Positions 1 to 6,693 of a stretch of 7,703 nucleotides of DNA are shown here, in pieces. A model generated the notes under the pieces. That model ran no database searches. It was not told the origin of the DNA and saw only the letters and a program-made list of their open reading frames with translations. Source of the stretch: Candidatus Omnitrophota bacterium (lineage in GTDB: Bacteria; Omnitrophota; Koll11; Gygaellales; Profunditerraquicolaceae); NCBI GenBank assembly GCA_025453435.1, contig JALOQI010000019.1, positions 1-7,703 of the forward strand. Direction: 5' to 3'. How positions within the stretch are numbered: position 1 is the first letter of the stretch; each line of letters begins with the position of its first letter. Made by a program: the position numbers and the translations under genes.

Positions 1-44
1 AGGCGTTCGCCGACAGCGCGCGTAAGGGCGGTCTGCAGTTCTAA
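1..44 (+). CDS. rplR: 50S ribosomal protein L18, C-terminal end only (partial)
   Basis: Only the last 13 codons are present, reading AFADSARKGGLQF and then TAA, in the frame that starts at base 3. L18 proteins typically end in an A-x-A-D-x-A-R-x-x-G-L-x-F pattern, and rplR is the usual gene directly before rpsE in the spc operon. Position and motif therefore agree. L18 binds 5S rRNA and helps attach it to the large subunit. The gene is cut by the window edge, not broken. The identification rests on a short tail plus synteny. Confidence 0.85.
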   Translation, partial: AFADSARKGGLQF

Positions 45-69
45 TCATCTTAAAAAAGGCAAATAATTT

Positions 70-522
70 ATGCGTACGATGAACATCGATCAGAAGTCAG
101 AGCTAGTCGAAAAAATAGTGGCGATCAACCGCGTCACAAAGGTCACTAAGGGCGGCAAGAAAATGAGTTTTTCAGCGCTTGTGGTCGTGGGCGACCGCAA
201 AGGCCACGTGGGATATTCGCTGGGCAAAGCTAACGAAGTAGCCGATGCCATCCGCAAAGGCCTTGCAGCCGCGAAGAAAGAAATGCGTTCAATATCCCTC
301 GAAGGCTCCTCGATACCTCATGAGGTCCTGGCTGAGTTCAATGCGGCAAAAGTGCTCTTGAAGCCTGCGTCGGAGGGGACGGGTATAATCGCATGCGGCC
401 CCGTGCGCGCAATCTGCGAAGCAGCCGGCATAAAAGACATACTGACCAAATCTTTAAAATCAAATAACCCCATCAATGTCATAAAGGCTACGATGGTCGG
501 TTTCAGTCAATTAAAGGGCTAA
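70..522 (+). CDS. rpsE: 30S ribosomal protein S5
   Basis: S5 is a small-subunit protein at the mRNA entry and decoding region, involved in translational fidelity. The 150-residue product has the normal length and both S5 domains. The N-terminal double-stranded-RNA-binding-like domain (about residues 11-74) carries [20 protein letters not shown] and then [17 protein letters not shown]. The C-terminal domain (about 85-150) includes [19 protein letters not shown] and a terminal [11 protein letters not shown] chose the ATG at 70 because an AAGG (56-59) lies 10 bases upstream. A second in-frame ATG at 79 would be too far from that site, though it cannot be excluded. The loop around residues 21-31, where spectinomycin-resistance changes are known in other bacteria, looks ordinary. 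The gene follows rplR by 25 bases and is followed by rplO after 3 bases, with no rpmD in between. Confidence 0.98.
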   Translation: MRTMNIDQKSELVEKIVAINRVTKVTKGGKKMSFSALVVVGDRKGHVGYSLGKANEVADAIRKGLAAAKKEMRSISLEGSSIPHEVLAEFNAAKVLLKPASEGTGIIACGPVRAICEAAGIKDILTKSLKSNNPINVIKATMVGFSQLKG

Positions 523-525
523 TAA

Positions 526-999
526 ATGGAAATCAAACAGAGATTAGGGTTGAACAATCTACCTGTTCCCGCAGGCAGCCATCATAAAAAGAAGCTTCTC
601 GGAAGAGGCTCGAGTTCGGGCCACGGAAAAACATCCAGCCGCGGCAGCAAAGGCCAGACTTCCCGCGCGGGAAGGCATTTTTACCTGGGATTCGAAGGCG
701 GACAGAGCCCTATGATCAGGCGCATTGCCAAGCGCGGATTCACCAGCAAATTCCGCGCCGAATATCAGATAGTGAACCTGAGGGATATGGCTAAGATGAA
801 AGCCGGCCCGGTTACCCCGCTTTTATTGTGGGAAAAAGGCCTTGTGGCAAGCAAGAACGTGAAGGTTAAGATACTGGGAACAGGAGACTTGAAATCGGCA
901 TTTAACGTGCAGGCGCACGCGTTTTCCAAATCGGCGGAAGAAAAGATCAAAAAAGCAGGCGGCACAACCGAGGTCCTAAATGCTATCAGCGCTGGTTAA
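526..999 (+). CDS. rplO: 50S ribosomal protein L15
   Basis: L15 is a large-subunit protein whose long basic N-terminal extension threads through 23S rRNA during assembly. At 157 residues it is slightly longer than the usual 145 or so. The N-terminus carries KKKLLGRGSSSGHGKTSSRG and KGQTSRAG, the Gly/Lys/Arg-rich signature, followed by GFEGGQSPMIRRIAKRGFTS (about residues 55-74). The C-terminal globular part ends with the family's AFSKSAEEKIKKAGGTTEV (about 132-150). Its ribosome binding site (AAAGGG, 513-518) lies inside the last codons of rpsE, and the two genes are 3 bases apart, so translation is probably coupled. Its last 20 bases overlap the start of secY. In most operons rpmD separates rpsE and rplO; here it is absent. 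Confidence 0.98.
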   Translation: MEIKQRLGLNNLPVPAGSHHKKKLLGRGSSSGHGKTSSRGSKGQTSRAGRHFYLGFEGGQSPMIRRIAKRGFTSKFRAEYQIVNLRDMAKMKAGPVTPLLLWEKGLVASKNVKVKILGTGDLKSAFNVQAHAFSKSAEEKIKKAGGTTEVLNAISAG

Positions 1000-2314
1000 T
1001 TCTTTCAAGATACCCGACCTGAAAAAACGTTTGATCGTGACCGGATTATTATTCATCGTATACCGCATGGGCTGCTTTATACCCACGCCGGGAATCGACG
1101 GAGCGGCGCTGGGCGAATTTTTCAAAAGGATGGCGCAGTCCCAGGGCGGGACGCTTTTCGGCATAATGAACATGTTCTCCGGCGGCGCTATGGAAAGATT
1201 GACCATATTCGCCCTGGGTATCATGCCATATATCTCAAGCTCGATCATAATGCAGCTGCTGACTGCCGTAATTCCGCAGTTCGAAAAACTCGCTAAAGAA
1301 GGCAAAGCAGGCTACGAAGTCATCAATCAGTATACCCGCTACGGAACGGTTCTCTTGGCAGCTATGCAGTCTTTCTTCATCGCGCTGTGGCTCGAGAACC
1401 CGGCAAGGTTCGAAGGCCTGCGCATTGTGATATTCCCCGGGTGGGGATTCAGGCTTCTTACAGTCCTGACTTTGACCACGGGCACAATATTCATAATGTG
1501 GCTGGGCGAGCAGATACAGGAGCGCGGAATAGGCAACGGCATTTCGCTGGTCATCACAGCAGGTATCATATCCAGGATCCCGACTGCCGTAAGCCAGCTT
1601 TATTTCCTTATCACAAAGCAGCAGATACAGCCTGTGACCCTTATTATAATGGCGGCGCTTCTTGTGGGCGTAGTGTTCTCGGTCGTAATGGTCACTCAAG
1701 GCTACCGAAAGATCCCGGTGCAGTACGCGCGCAGGATAGTCGGAAGGAAGATATACGGCGGCCAGTCCACGTATATACCTCTTAAAGTCGATACGTCCGG
1801 CGTTATTGCGATAATTTTCGCGCAGTCGCTTTTGATGTTTCCCGCAACGATAGCGCAGTTCGTTCCGAATGCCGCATTCCAGCAATGGTCAATGGCTTTT
1901 GCCAGGGGACACTGGACATATTCGGTGATTTACGGCCTGCTTATCATATTCTTCTGCTATTTTTATAACGCTATAGTTTTCAATCCGCTGGACGTTGCCG
2001 AAAACATGCGGAAATACGGCGGGTTCATACCGGGCATAAGGCCGGGAAAACCGACTTCTGATTATCTGTATTTTGTCATGAACAGGATAACTCTGGCAGG
2101 CGCTCTGTTCATTATGATCATAGCGATATTCCCGGATTTCACAATGGCGTGGCTCAAAGTCCCGTATCTTGTTGCGTCGTTTTTCGGCGGCACGGGCATT
2201 CTGATCATAGTAGGGGTCATGCTGGATACGATCAAGCAGATAGAGTCCCACCTTGTCATGCACCACTATGAAGGCTTTTTAAAATCAGGCAAGGTGAAAG
2301 GACGAAGGGTATGA
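980..2314 (+). CDS. secY: Preprotein translocase channel subunit SecY
   Basis: SecY is the inner-membrane pore of the Sec translocon and works with SecE, SecG, SecA and the ribosome to export or insert proteins. The product has 444 residues, as in E. coli. Ten hydrophobic segments are visible, at roughly 17-37, 66-95, 121-139, 156-176, 186-210, 217-239, 272-294, 314-336, 368-388 and 395-414. The plug and lateral-gate region reads FSGGAMERLTIFALGIMPYI (66-85). ERGIGNGISL (181-190) and IPVQYARR (245-252) are family signatures. The cytosolic C5 loop has GFIPGIRPGKPT (348-359), including the conserved arginine (R354) matching E. coli R357. The end has ESHLVMHHYEGFL, a typical SecY tail. The ATG at 980 follows GAGGT (970-974) at 5-base spacing and overlaps rplO by 20 bases. 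The stop overlaps the adk start in an ATGA. Confidence 0.99.
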   Translation: MLSALVNSFKIPDLKKRLIVTGLLFIVYRMGCFIPTPGIDGAALGEFFKRMAQSQGGTLFGIMNMFSGGAMERLTIFALGIMPYISSSIIMQLLTAVIPQFEKLAKEGKAGYEVINQYTRYGTVLLAAMQSFFIALWLENPARFEGLRIVIFPGWGFRLLTVLTLTTGTIFIMWLGEQIQERGIGNGISLVITAGIISRIPTAVSQLYFLITKQQIQPVTLIIMAALLVGVVFSVVMVTQGYRKIPVQYARRIVGRKIYGGQSTYIPLKVDTSGVIAIIFAQSLLMFPATIAQFVPNAAFQQWSMAFARGHWTYSVIYGLLIIFFCYFYNAIVFNPLDVAENMRKYGGFIPGIRPGKPTSDYLYFVMNRITLAGALFIMIIAIFPDFTMAWLKVPYLVASFFGGTGILIIVGVMLDTIKQIESHLVMHHYEGFLKSGKVKGRRV

Positions 2315-2961
2315 GGCTTGTCCTTTTAGGCCCTCCGGGCGCAGGCAAAGGCACTCAGGCCAAGGCGCTGGCAAGGGAACTTAAACTCGCGCATATCTCG
2401 ACAGGCGATCTCCTGCGGCAGAATGTCGCGGATAAGACCGCGCTGGGCCTTGAGGCAAAAGATTACATGAACAAAGGCCTTCTGGTGCCTGACGCACTGG
2501 TCACCAGAATGCTTGAAGAGCGATTCGGCAAGCCCGATGTCAGGACAGGATTTATTCTCGACGGTTATCCGCGCACGATAAACCAGGCCAGCACGCTCGA
2601 TGCGATACTTGAAGCCAGAAAGATGGCGCTGGATGTCGTGTATGACCTGGATTCGAGCGAACCGGTCATAATTCAGAGGCTTTCAGGCAGGCTTGTATGC
2701 AGAAAATGCGGGGCTCTTTTTCATAAGACCAATATGCCGCCCAAAGCCGCAGGGATTTGCGACAACTGCAAAGGCGAGCTTTACCAGCGCGACGACGACA
2801 AAGAAGAGACCATCAAGAAGCGGCTCGCCGTATACCGCAGCGAGGTATCTGCTCTTTTAGATTTTTACAGTAAGCGCAATCTCCTTGTTACCGTGCAGGC
2901 TGACGAGGACGCAGGTTTGGTTTTGAACAAGATCATAGACCGGGCAAAAGCTTATCGATGA
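2311..2961 (+). CDS. adk: Adenylate kinase, long zinc-LID form
   Basis: This cytoplasmic enzyme interconverts ATP + AMP and 2 ADP. The 216-residue length fits the long-LID class. The P-loop is GPPGAGKGT (7-15), HISTGDLLR (28-36) belongs to the AMP-binding region, and FILDGYPRT (81-89) is the adenylate kinase signature. The LID (about 125-163) begins RLSGRLVCRKCG and holds four cysteines, C130, C133, C150 and C153, in a C-x2-C...C-x2-C arrangement. This predicts a structural zinc, as in Gram-positive and many other bacteria but not E. coli. YQRDDDKEETIKKRLAVY (158-175) carries conserved substrate-contacting arginines. The ATG lies in an ATGA overlapping the secY stop, with GAAAGGA (2296-2302) 8 bases upstream. 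The gene lies between secY and map, a common arrangement outside Gammaproteobacteria. Confidence 0.99.
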   Translation: MRLVLLGPPGAGKGTQAKALARELKLAHISTGDLLRQNVADKTALGLEAKDYMNKGLLVPDALVTRMLEERFGKPDVRTGFILDGYPRTINQASTLDAILEARKMALDVVYDLDSSEPVIIQRLSGRLVCRKCGALFHKTNMPPKAAGICDNCKGELYQRDDDKEETIKKRLAVYRSEVSALLDFYSKRNLLVTVQADEDAGLVLNKIIDRAKAYR

Positions 2962-3710
2962 TTTGCATTAAAAGCGCACAGGACCTGGCCAGCATGCGAA
3001 CCGCGGGCTTGATCCTGGCGGAGATACTCGAAAAAGTCCGAAATGCGATCAAAGAAGGCGTGGCAACCATCGAGCTTGACAACCTGTCAAGGCGGCTGAT
3101 GAAGGATGCCGGCGTCGAGAGCGCGTTTCTGGGGTACAGGGGGTATCCTGCCAACATCTGCGTATCCGTAAACGACGAGATCGTTCACGGCATCCCGGGC
3201 CCCAGGATACTGAAATCCGGTGATATAGTTTCTCTGGATATGGGCGTGAAACATCAGGGTTTTTATTCCGATGCTGCGGTTACCGTGGGCATAGGTAAAC
3301 TCGATCTGAAGGCGAAGCAGCTCATTGAAATTACAAAAGAAGCATTGATGCGCGGTATAAAACAGATGAAGCCTGATGCCAGGCTATCGGATATATCCGC
3401 GGCAATACAGGAATACTCGGAATCTTTCGGGTTCGGGGTGGTCAGGCAGTTCGTAGGCCACGGCATAGGACGCGAACTTCATGAAGAGCCTGAGATACCG
3501 AACTTCGGCCAGAGGGGCCGGGGGCCTTTGCTTAAAGTCGGCATGGTTTTAGCGATCGAGCCGATGATAAACGCAGGCACCTGGGAATGCAAAGTCCTCG
3601 ATGACGGCTGGACCGCCGTTACAAAAGACGGCCTGTGCAGCGCGCACTGGGAGCACACCGTTGCGCTGACGGACAAAGGGCCTGAGATACTTACTAAATA
3701 TTATGCCTAA
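2958..3710 (+). CDS. map: Methionine aminopeptidase, type I
   Basis: This metalloprotease removes the initiator methionine from nascent proteins when the second residue is small. The 250-residue length and lack of an N-terminal extension fit the type Ia bacterial form. The five metal ligands can be placed by comparison with E. coli MetAP: D94 (SLDMGVK), D105 (YSDAAVTV), H168 ([11 protein letters not shown]), E201 (AIEPM) and E232 (HWEHTV). The catalytic-pocket histidine is H77 in DEIVHGIPG. No key residue is missing. The start codon overlaps the adk stop in an ATGA, and no strong separate Shine-Dalgarno is evident, so translation probably depends on adk. The last 8 bases overlap infA. Placement beside translation genes fits its co-translational role. 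Confidence 0.99.
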   Translation: MICIKSAQDLASMRTAGLILAEILEKVRNAIKEGVATIELDNLSRRLMKDAGVESAFLGYRGYPANICVSVNDEIVHGIPGPRILKSGDIVSLDMGVKHQGFYSDAAVTVGIGKLDLKAKQLIEITKEALMRGIKQMKPDARLSDISAAIQEYSESFGFGVVRQFVGHGIGRELHEEPEIPNFGQRGRGPLLKVGMVLAIEPMINAGTWECKVLDDGWTAVTKDGLCSAHWEHTVALTDKGPEILTKYYA

Positions 3711-3921
3711 GGAAGAGCACATAGAAACTGAAGGGACCGTTCTGGAAGCGCTGCCTAACGCGGTATTCAAGGTAGCACTGGAGAACGGCCATAATGTCCT
3801 GGCGCACGTGTCAGGCAAGATGCGGATGAATTTTATCCGCATACTGCCGGGGGACAAGGTGAAGCTGGAGCTTTCGCCCTATGACCTGACCCGGGGCAGG
3901 ATAACCTTCAGGGTAAAATAG
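3703..3921 (+). CDS. infA: Translation initiation factor IF-1
   Basis: IF-1 is a small OB-fold protein that binds the 30S A site during initiation and assists IF-2 and IF-3. The product has 72 residues, the family's usual length, and is almost consensus throughout: the [18 protein letters not shown] start, [15 protein letters not shown] (27-41), IRILPGDKV (45-53) and [15 protein letters not shown] (56-70). The ATG at 3703 lies inside the last codons of map, giving an 8-base overlap in another frame. I see no convincing ribosome binding site at normal distance, so initiation is probably coupled to termination of map. The start is fixed by the conserved N-terminus. Confidence 0.99.
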   Translation: MPKEEHIETEGTVLEALPNAVFKVALENGHNVLAHVSGKMRMNFIRILPGDKVKLELSPYDLTRGRITFRVK

Positions 3922-3937
3922 AATAAGTCATCAAAAA

Positions 3938-3942
3938 AAGGA
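3938..3942 (+). promoter_or_regulatory. Ribosome binding site deciding the GTG start of rpmJ
   Basis: AAGGA preceded by a run of A lies 7 bases before GTG at 3950. Together with the conserved MKV- N-terminus of L36 it fixes a non-ATG start for this very small gene. Confidence 0.75.
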
Positions 3943-3949
3943 TCATACA

Positions 3950-4063
3950 GTGAAAGTCAAAGCATCCATCAGAAAGATTTGCGACAAGTGCAAAATAATA
4001 AAAAGGCGCGGGGTCGTCAGGGTGATCTGCACTACAAGCAAGCACAAACAGAGGCAGGGATAA
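3950..4063 (+). CDS. rpmJ: 50S ribosomal protein L36, zinc-binding form
   Basis: This 37-codon gene starts with GTG. The product begins [20 protein letters not shown] and ends SKHKQRQG, an almost perfect L36. The zinc ligands are C11, C14, C27 and H32, so this is the zinc-ribbon (C+) version and not the cysteine-free paralogue some genomes carry as a backup under zinc limitation. L36 sits near the base of the large-subunit stalk region and contacts 23S rRNA. AAGGA (3938-3942) lies 7 bases before the GTG. The gene occupies its standard place between infA and rpsM, 28 bases after infA. Confidence 0.98.
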   Translation: MKVKASIRKICDKCKIIKRRGVVRVICTTSKHKQRQG

Positions 4064-4086
4064 GGCCTGCGCAAAAGAATTTTAAG

Positions 4087-4092
4087 AGGAGG
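4087..4092 (+). promoter_or_regulatory. Ribosome binding site deciding the GTG start of rpsM
   Basis: A full AGGAGG lies 5 bases before GTG at 4098. The product then begins [10 protein letters not shown], the standard S13 start, so the GTG is used although no ATG is nearby in frame. Confidence 0.8.
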
Positions 4093-4097
4093 AACAG

Positions 4098-4496
4098 GTG
4101 CCAAGAATCTTAGGTGTTGATATCCCGAAACAGAAACGCATCGATATAGCTCTGACGTATTTATACGGCGTAGGCAGGTATAACGTAAATCAGATCCTAA
4201 AGGACGCAAAGATCGCGCCGGAAAAACGCGCTAAGGACCTGAGCGAAGAGGAAATATCACATATCACCAACACCCTTCAAAAAAGCGTTTTTAAAATAGA
4301 GGGAGACCTTCGCCGCGATATCTCGCAGAATATCAAGCGCCTTATGGATATCGGCTCATACAGAGGATACAGGCATAAAAAAGGCCTTCCCGTGCGCGGA
4401 CAGCGCACTCGCACCAATGCAAGGACCAGAAAAGGCCCCCGCAAGAGCGGCAACCAGATCGTAAAAAAAGAAGCAGCACCCGTAAAAAAAGCTTAA
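4098..4496 (+). CDS. rpsM: 30S ribosomal protein S13
   Basis: S13 lies in the head of the small subunit, contacts the P-site tRNA through its C-terminal tail and forms an intersubunit bridge. The product has 132 residues, slightly longer than the usual 120 or so. The start [20 protein letters not shown] and the helix-hairpin-type YGVGRYNV (23-30) are typical. The conserved C-terminal block is [18 protein letters not shown] followed by [12 protein letters not shown] (87-116). The final 16 residues or so (about 117-132, ending [10 protein letters not shown]) form a Lys/Ala-rich tail. The start is GTG at 4098, fixed by a strong AGGAGG (4087-4092) at 5-base spacing and by the MPRI- N-terminus. 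Confidence 0.98.
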   Translation: MPRILGVDIPKQKRIDIALTYLYGVGRYNVNQILKDAKIAPEKRAKDLSEEEISHITNTLQKSVFKIEGDLRRDISQNIKRLMDIGSYRGYRHKKGLPVRGQRTRTNARTRKGPRKSGNQIVKKEAAPVKKA

Positions 4497-4510
4497 CGAG
4501 GAGACAGTAA

Positions 4511-4954
4511 ATGTCAGTTGAAAAACAGCCCCAACAGCCAGCACCGGCAGCAGCCCAGCCAGCGCCGGCCGCATCGACAGGCGCCAAAAAGAAGAAGCTT
4601 TTAAAAGGAGTCACAGCCGGCATAGCTCATATACTTGCCAGCTTTAACAACACGGTCATAAATATCACGGATAAACAGGGCAATACCCTGACCTGGTCGA
4701 CGCCGGGCATAGTCGGTTACGGCGGTTCGCGCAAATCCACGCCTTTCGCCGCGCAGGTAGCCGGCACTGACGCAGCAAAAAGGGCCAAGGATATGGGGCT
4801 TAAATCAGTTGACGTTCTTATCAAAGGGCCCGGGCCGGGCCGCGAGTCAGCCATCCGCGCTTTGCAGGCAGGAGGCCTGACCGTTACATCGATAAAAGAT
4901 ATTACCCCGATACCCCACAACGGATGCCGGGCTAAGAAGAAGCGCCGAATTTAA
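4511..4954 (+). CDS. rpsK: 30S ribosomal protein S11 with a low-complexity N-terminal extension
   Basis: S11 lies on the platform of the small subunit near the mRNA exit/Shine-Dalgarno region. The core (about residues 30-147) is standard: [18 protein letters not shown] (37-54), [14 protein letters not shown] (72-85), [15 protein letters not shown] (104-118) and the terminal [16 protein letters not shown]. The N-G pair in that terminus (N137-G138) matches the site known to form isoaspartate in E. coli S11. Total length is 147 against roughly 129 for E. coli. The excess is an N-terminal stretch (2-23) made mostly of Pro, Ala and Gln. GAGGAGA (4498-4504) at 6-base spacing supports the ATG at 4511, so the extension is probably translated. 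The first methionine downstream is in the core (residue 95) and could not be the start. Confidence 0.98.
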   Translation: MSVEKQPQQPAPAAAQPAPAASTGAKKKKLLKGVTAGIAHILASFNNTVINITDKQGNTLTWSTPGIVGYGGSRKSTPFAAQVAGTDAAKRAKDMGLKSVDVLIKGPGPGRESAIRALQAGGLTVTSIKDITPIPHNGCRAKKKRRI

Positions 4955-4975
4955 TAAAAACCGGAGTTTAAAAAA

Positions 4976-5608
4976 ATGGCAAGATACACGGACGCAGTAT
5001 GCAGGCTCTGCCGCAGGCAGCAGGAAAAATTATTCTTAAAAGGCAACAGGTGCAATACGGATAAATGCGGGGTATCCAAGCGCAATTTCGCCCCCGGCCA
5101 GCACGGCTCGGCGAAGACGCGCATGAAGCTGTCTAACTACGGCCTGCAGCTTCGCGAAAAGCAGAAGGTCAAGCGTATTTACGGCGTACTGGAAAGGCAG
5201 TTCAGGATCTATTTTCAGACTGCCGCTAAATCAAAGGGCGTCACGGGTAAAGTCCTTTTGCAGCTTCTTGAGCGCAGGCTCGATAATGTCATATTCCGGA
5301 TGGGCCTGGGCCTTTCCAGGTCGCACGCGCGCCAGATAGTCAGGCACAATCACGTGGCTGTCAACGGTAAACGCGTGAACATCCCGTCGTATCTTATAGA
5401 AGCCGAAGATGTCGTTTCCATACAGTGCAAAGACAAAGCGAAGAACAAGATCAAGGAAAGCCTTGAATATACAAAAGACAGGACAGTGCCGGCCTGGCTT
5501 GAGTTCAAGCCTGCGGATCTGTCCGCCAGGGTACTGAGGCTTCCGGAAAAAACCGATATTCTGCATCAGATCGAAGAGCAGTTGATAGTAGAATTGTATT
5601 CAAAGTAA
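4976..5608 (+). CDS. rpsD: 30S ribosomal protein S4, zinc-binding form
   Basis: S4 is a primary 16S rRNA binder that nucleates assembly of the 30S body and affects decoding accuracy. In E. coli it also represses its own operon. The 210-residue product has four N-terminal cysteines, C9, C12, C26 and C31, spaced as in the zinc-bearing S4 of Thermus. E. coli and some other bacteria lack them. FAPGQHG (38-44) and LREKQKVKRIYGVLERQF (59-76) are family blocks. The S4 RNA-binding domain (about 99-150) reads RRLDNVIFRMG, then SRSHARQIVRHNHVAVNGKR and INIPSY-like NIPSYLI. The C-terminus EEQLIVELYSK is typical. GGAG (4963-4966) lies 9 bases before the ATG. The position between rpsK and rpoA is canonical for an alpha operon. 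Confidence 0.99.
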   Translation: MARYTDAVCRLCRRQQEKLFLKGNRCNTDKCGVSKRNFAPGQHGSAKTRMKLSNYGLQLREKQKVKRIYGVLERQFRIYFQTAAKSKGVTGKVLLQLLERRLDNVIFRMGLGLSRSHARQIVRHNHVAVNGKRVNIPSYLIEAEDVVSIQCKDKAKNKIKESLEYTKDRTVPAWLEFKPADLSARVLRLPEKTDILHQIEEQLIVELYSK

Positions 5609-5616
5609 AAACACCC

Positions 5617-5660
5617 TTCCCTTAAAGCGCCTGGTGCATACGCAGCATGCGCTTTGGGAA
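5617..5660 (+). promoter_or_regulatory. Bulged RNA hairpin in the rpsD-rpoA leader
   Basis: The 65-base gap before rpoA can fold into one long stem. TTCCC (5617-5621) pairs with GGGAA (5656-5660). After a two-base TT bulge, AAAGCGC (5624-5630) pairs with GCGCTTT (5649-5655). After a three-base CTG bulge, GTGC (5634-5637) pairs with GCAT (5645-5648, one G-U pair), leaving a 7-base loop ATACGCA. Both bulges are on the 5' side. No run of T follows, so it does not look like an intrinsic terminator. The stem ends two bases before the rpoA Shine-Dalgarno. Possible roles are control of rpoA translation, an S4 or other protein binding site, or an mRNA processing site. The pairing is directly visible; the role is inferred. 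Confidence 0.5.
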
Positions 5661-5662
5661 AT

Positions 5663-5669
5663 AAGGAGG
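5663..5669 (+). promoter_or_regulatory. Strong Shine-Dalgarno of rpoA
   Basis: AAGGAGG here is the fullest anti-16S match in the window. Its spacing to the ATG at 5674 is rather short, 4 bases. It lies directly downstream of the leader hairpin, so folding or protein binding there could affect its accessibility. Confidence 0.8.
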
Positions 5670-5673
5670 CAAA

Positions 5674-6663
5674 ATGGGAGTAAAGTGGAGAGATTTTCAG
5701 CTACCGAAGAAATTGGAATGCGACGAGTCCAGCTATTCAAACACCTACGGCAAATTTTATGCCGCGCCGTTTGAGCGCGGGTACGGAGTCACCATCGGTA
5801 ACGGGCTACGAAGAGTGCTTCTTTCATCGATAGAAGGAGCTGCCGTTACCTCGGTGAAATTCACCGGCGCCCAGCATGAGTTCACCAATATACCCGGGGT
5901 CCTGGAGGATGTCACCGAGATCATACTCAATATAAAGAATCTGATCCTTCGCTCGCATTCGAAGATGCCCAAGACCATAACCATCAAAAAGAGCACAAAG
6001 GGCCCTGTTACGGGCAAGGACATAGAGACCGACGAGACCATAGAGGTCATAAACCCCAACCTCCATATCTGCACGCTCACAAAGGACGTGAAGTTCCTGC
6101 TTGAGATGGAAGTGGCCCGCGGCAGAGGTTACGTTCCTCAGGAGCTCAACAAAAAAGAAGAACATACGATCGGCAATATTCCAATAGACTCGATATTCAG
6201 CCCCGTTAAAAGGGTGAATTTCGCAGTCGAGAACACGCGCGTGGGCCAGAGGACCGATTATGACAAACTGGTGCTGGAGATCACGACCAACGGCGCAATA
6301 AGCCCGAAGGACGCGCTTCTTTACGCATCGAACATACTTGCGCGCCATCTGGACATATTCGTCAATTTCGGCCAGCTGCCCGAAGAGGAGACCGAAGAGC
6401 CGGAGATGACGCAGGAAGAAGCGGCGCTATACGAGAAGCTCAGGCTGCCTATTTCCGAGCTGGAACTTTCAGTGCGGTCTTCGAACTGTTTACGCGAGGC
6501 CAATATCAAGACTATAGCGGACCTTGTCAAACGCGGCGAAGACGAGATGCTGGGTTTCAAGAACTTCGGCAAGAAATCATTAAGCGAGATCAAGCAGCTT
6601 CTGGGCGGCATGGGATTGACCCTTGGCATGCAGATCGACTCGAAGAAACTGAAAAAATCCTAA
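5674..6663 (+). CDS. rpoA: DNA-directed RNA polymerase subunit alpha
   Basis: The alpha dimer is the assembly platform for beta and beta', and its C-terminal domain contacts UP elements and activators. The product has 329 residues, the same length as E. coli RpoA, with both domains intact. The N-terminal domain (about 1-235) has PFERGYGVTIGNGLRRVLLS (32-51) at the dimer and beta-binding surface, PGVLEDVTEI (74-83) and GRGYVPQE (150-157). It also has PVKRVNFAVENTRVGQRTDY (177-196) and ALLYASNILARHLDIFV (214-230). An acidic linker (about 235-250, EEETEEPEMTQEE) leads to the C-terminal domain (about 258-320). That domain carries SVRSSNCLREANI with R268 matching E. coli R265, and NFGKKSLSEIKQLL with G299, K301 and S302 matching G296, K298 and S299. 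UP-element recognition should therefore be conserved. The gene follows rpsD and precedes rplQ by 30 bases, as in alpha operons generally. Confidence 0.99.
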   Translation: MGVKWRDFQLPKKLECDESSYSNTYGKFYAAPFERGYGVTIGNGLRRVLLSSIEGAAVTSVKFTGAQHEFTNIPGVLEDVTEIILNIKNLILRSHSKMPKTITIKKSTKGPVTGKDIETDETIEVINPNLHICTLTKDVKFLLEMEVARGRGYVPQELNKKEEHTIGNIPIDSIFSPVKRVNFAVENTRVGQRTDYDKLVLEITTNGAISPKDALLYASNILARHLDIFVNFGQLPEEETEEPEMTQEEAALYEKLRLPISELELSVRSSNCLREANIKTIADLVKRGEDEMLGFKNFGKKSLSEIKQLLGGMGLTLGMQIDSKKLKKS

Positions 6664-6693
6664 ACCTAATAAGATACACGAGGAAAGAATAAA

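Noticed and set aside
1235..1885. A 216-codon open frame on the - strand opposite secY, and a similar 174-codon one opposite rpoA (5824-6348)
   Set aside because: Both lie wholly inside well-identified genes, have no recognisable motifs and unusual Arg/His/Tyr-rich composition, and fit the expected antisense shadow of codon-biased coding sequence.
4826..4852. GC-rich self-complementary GGGCCC-type repeats inside rpsK
   Set aside because: They encode the invariant KGPGPGRES motif of S11, and Gly-Pro codons alone explain the pattern.
5609..5673. The rpsD-rpoA hairpin as a Rho-independent terminator
   Set aside because: There is no U-tract after the stem. The sequence runs straight into the Shine-Dalgarno and the next gene of a conserved operon.
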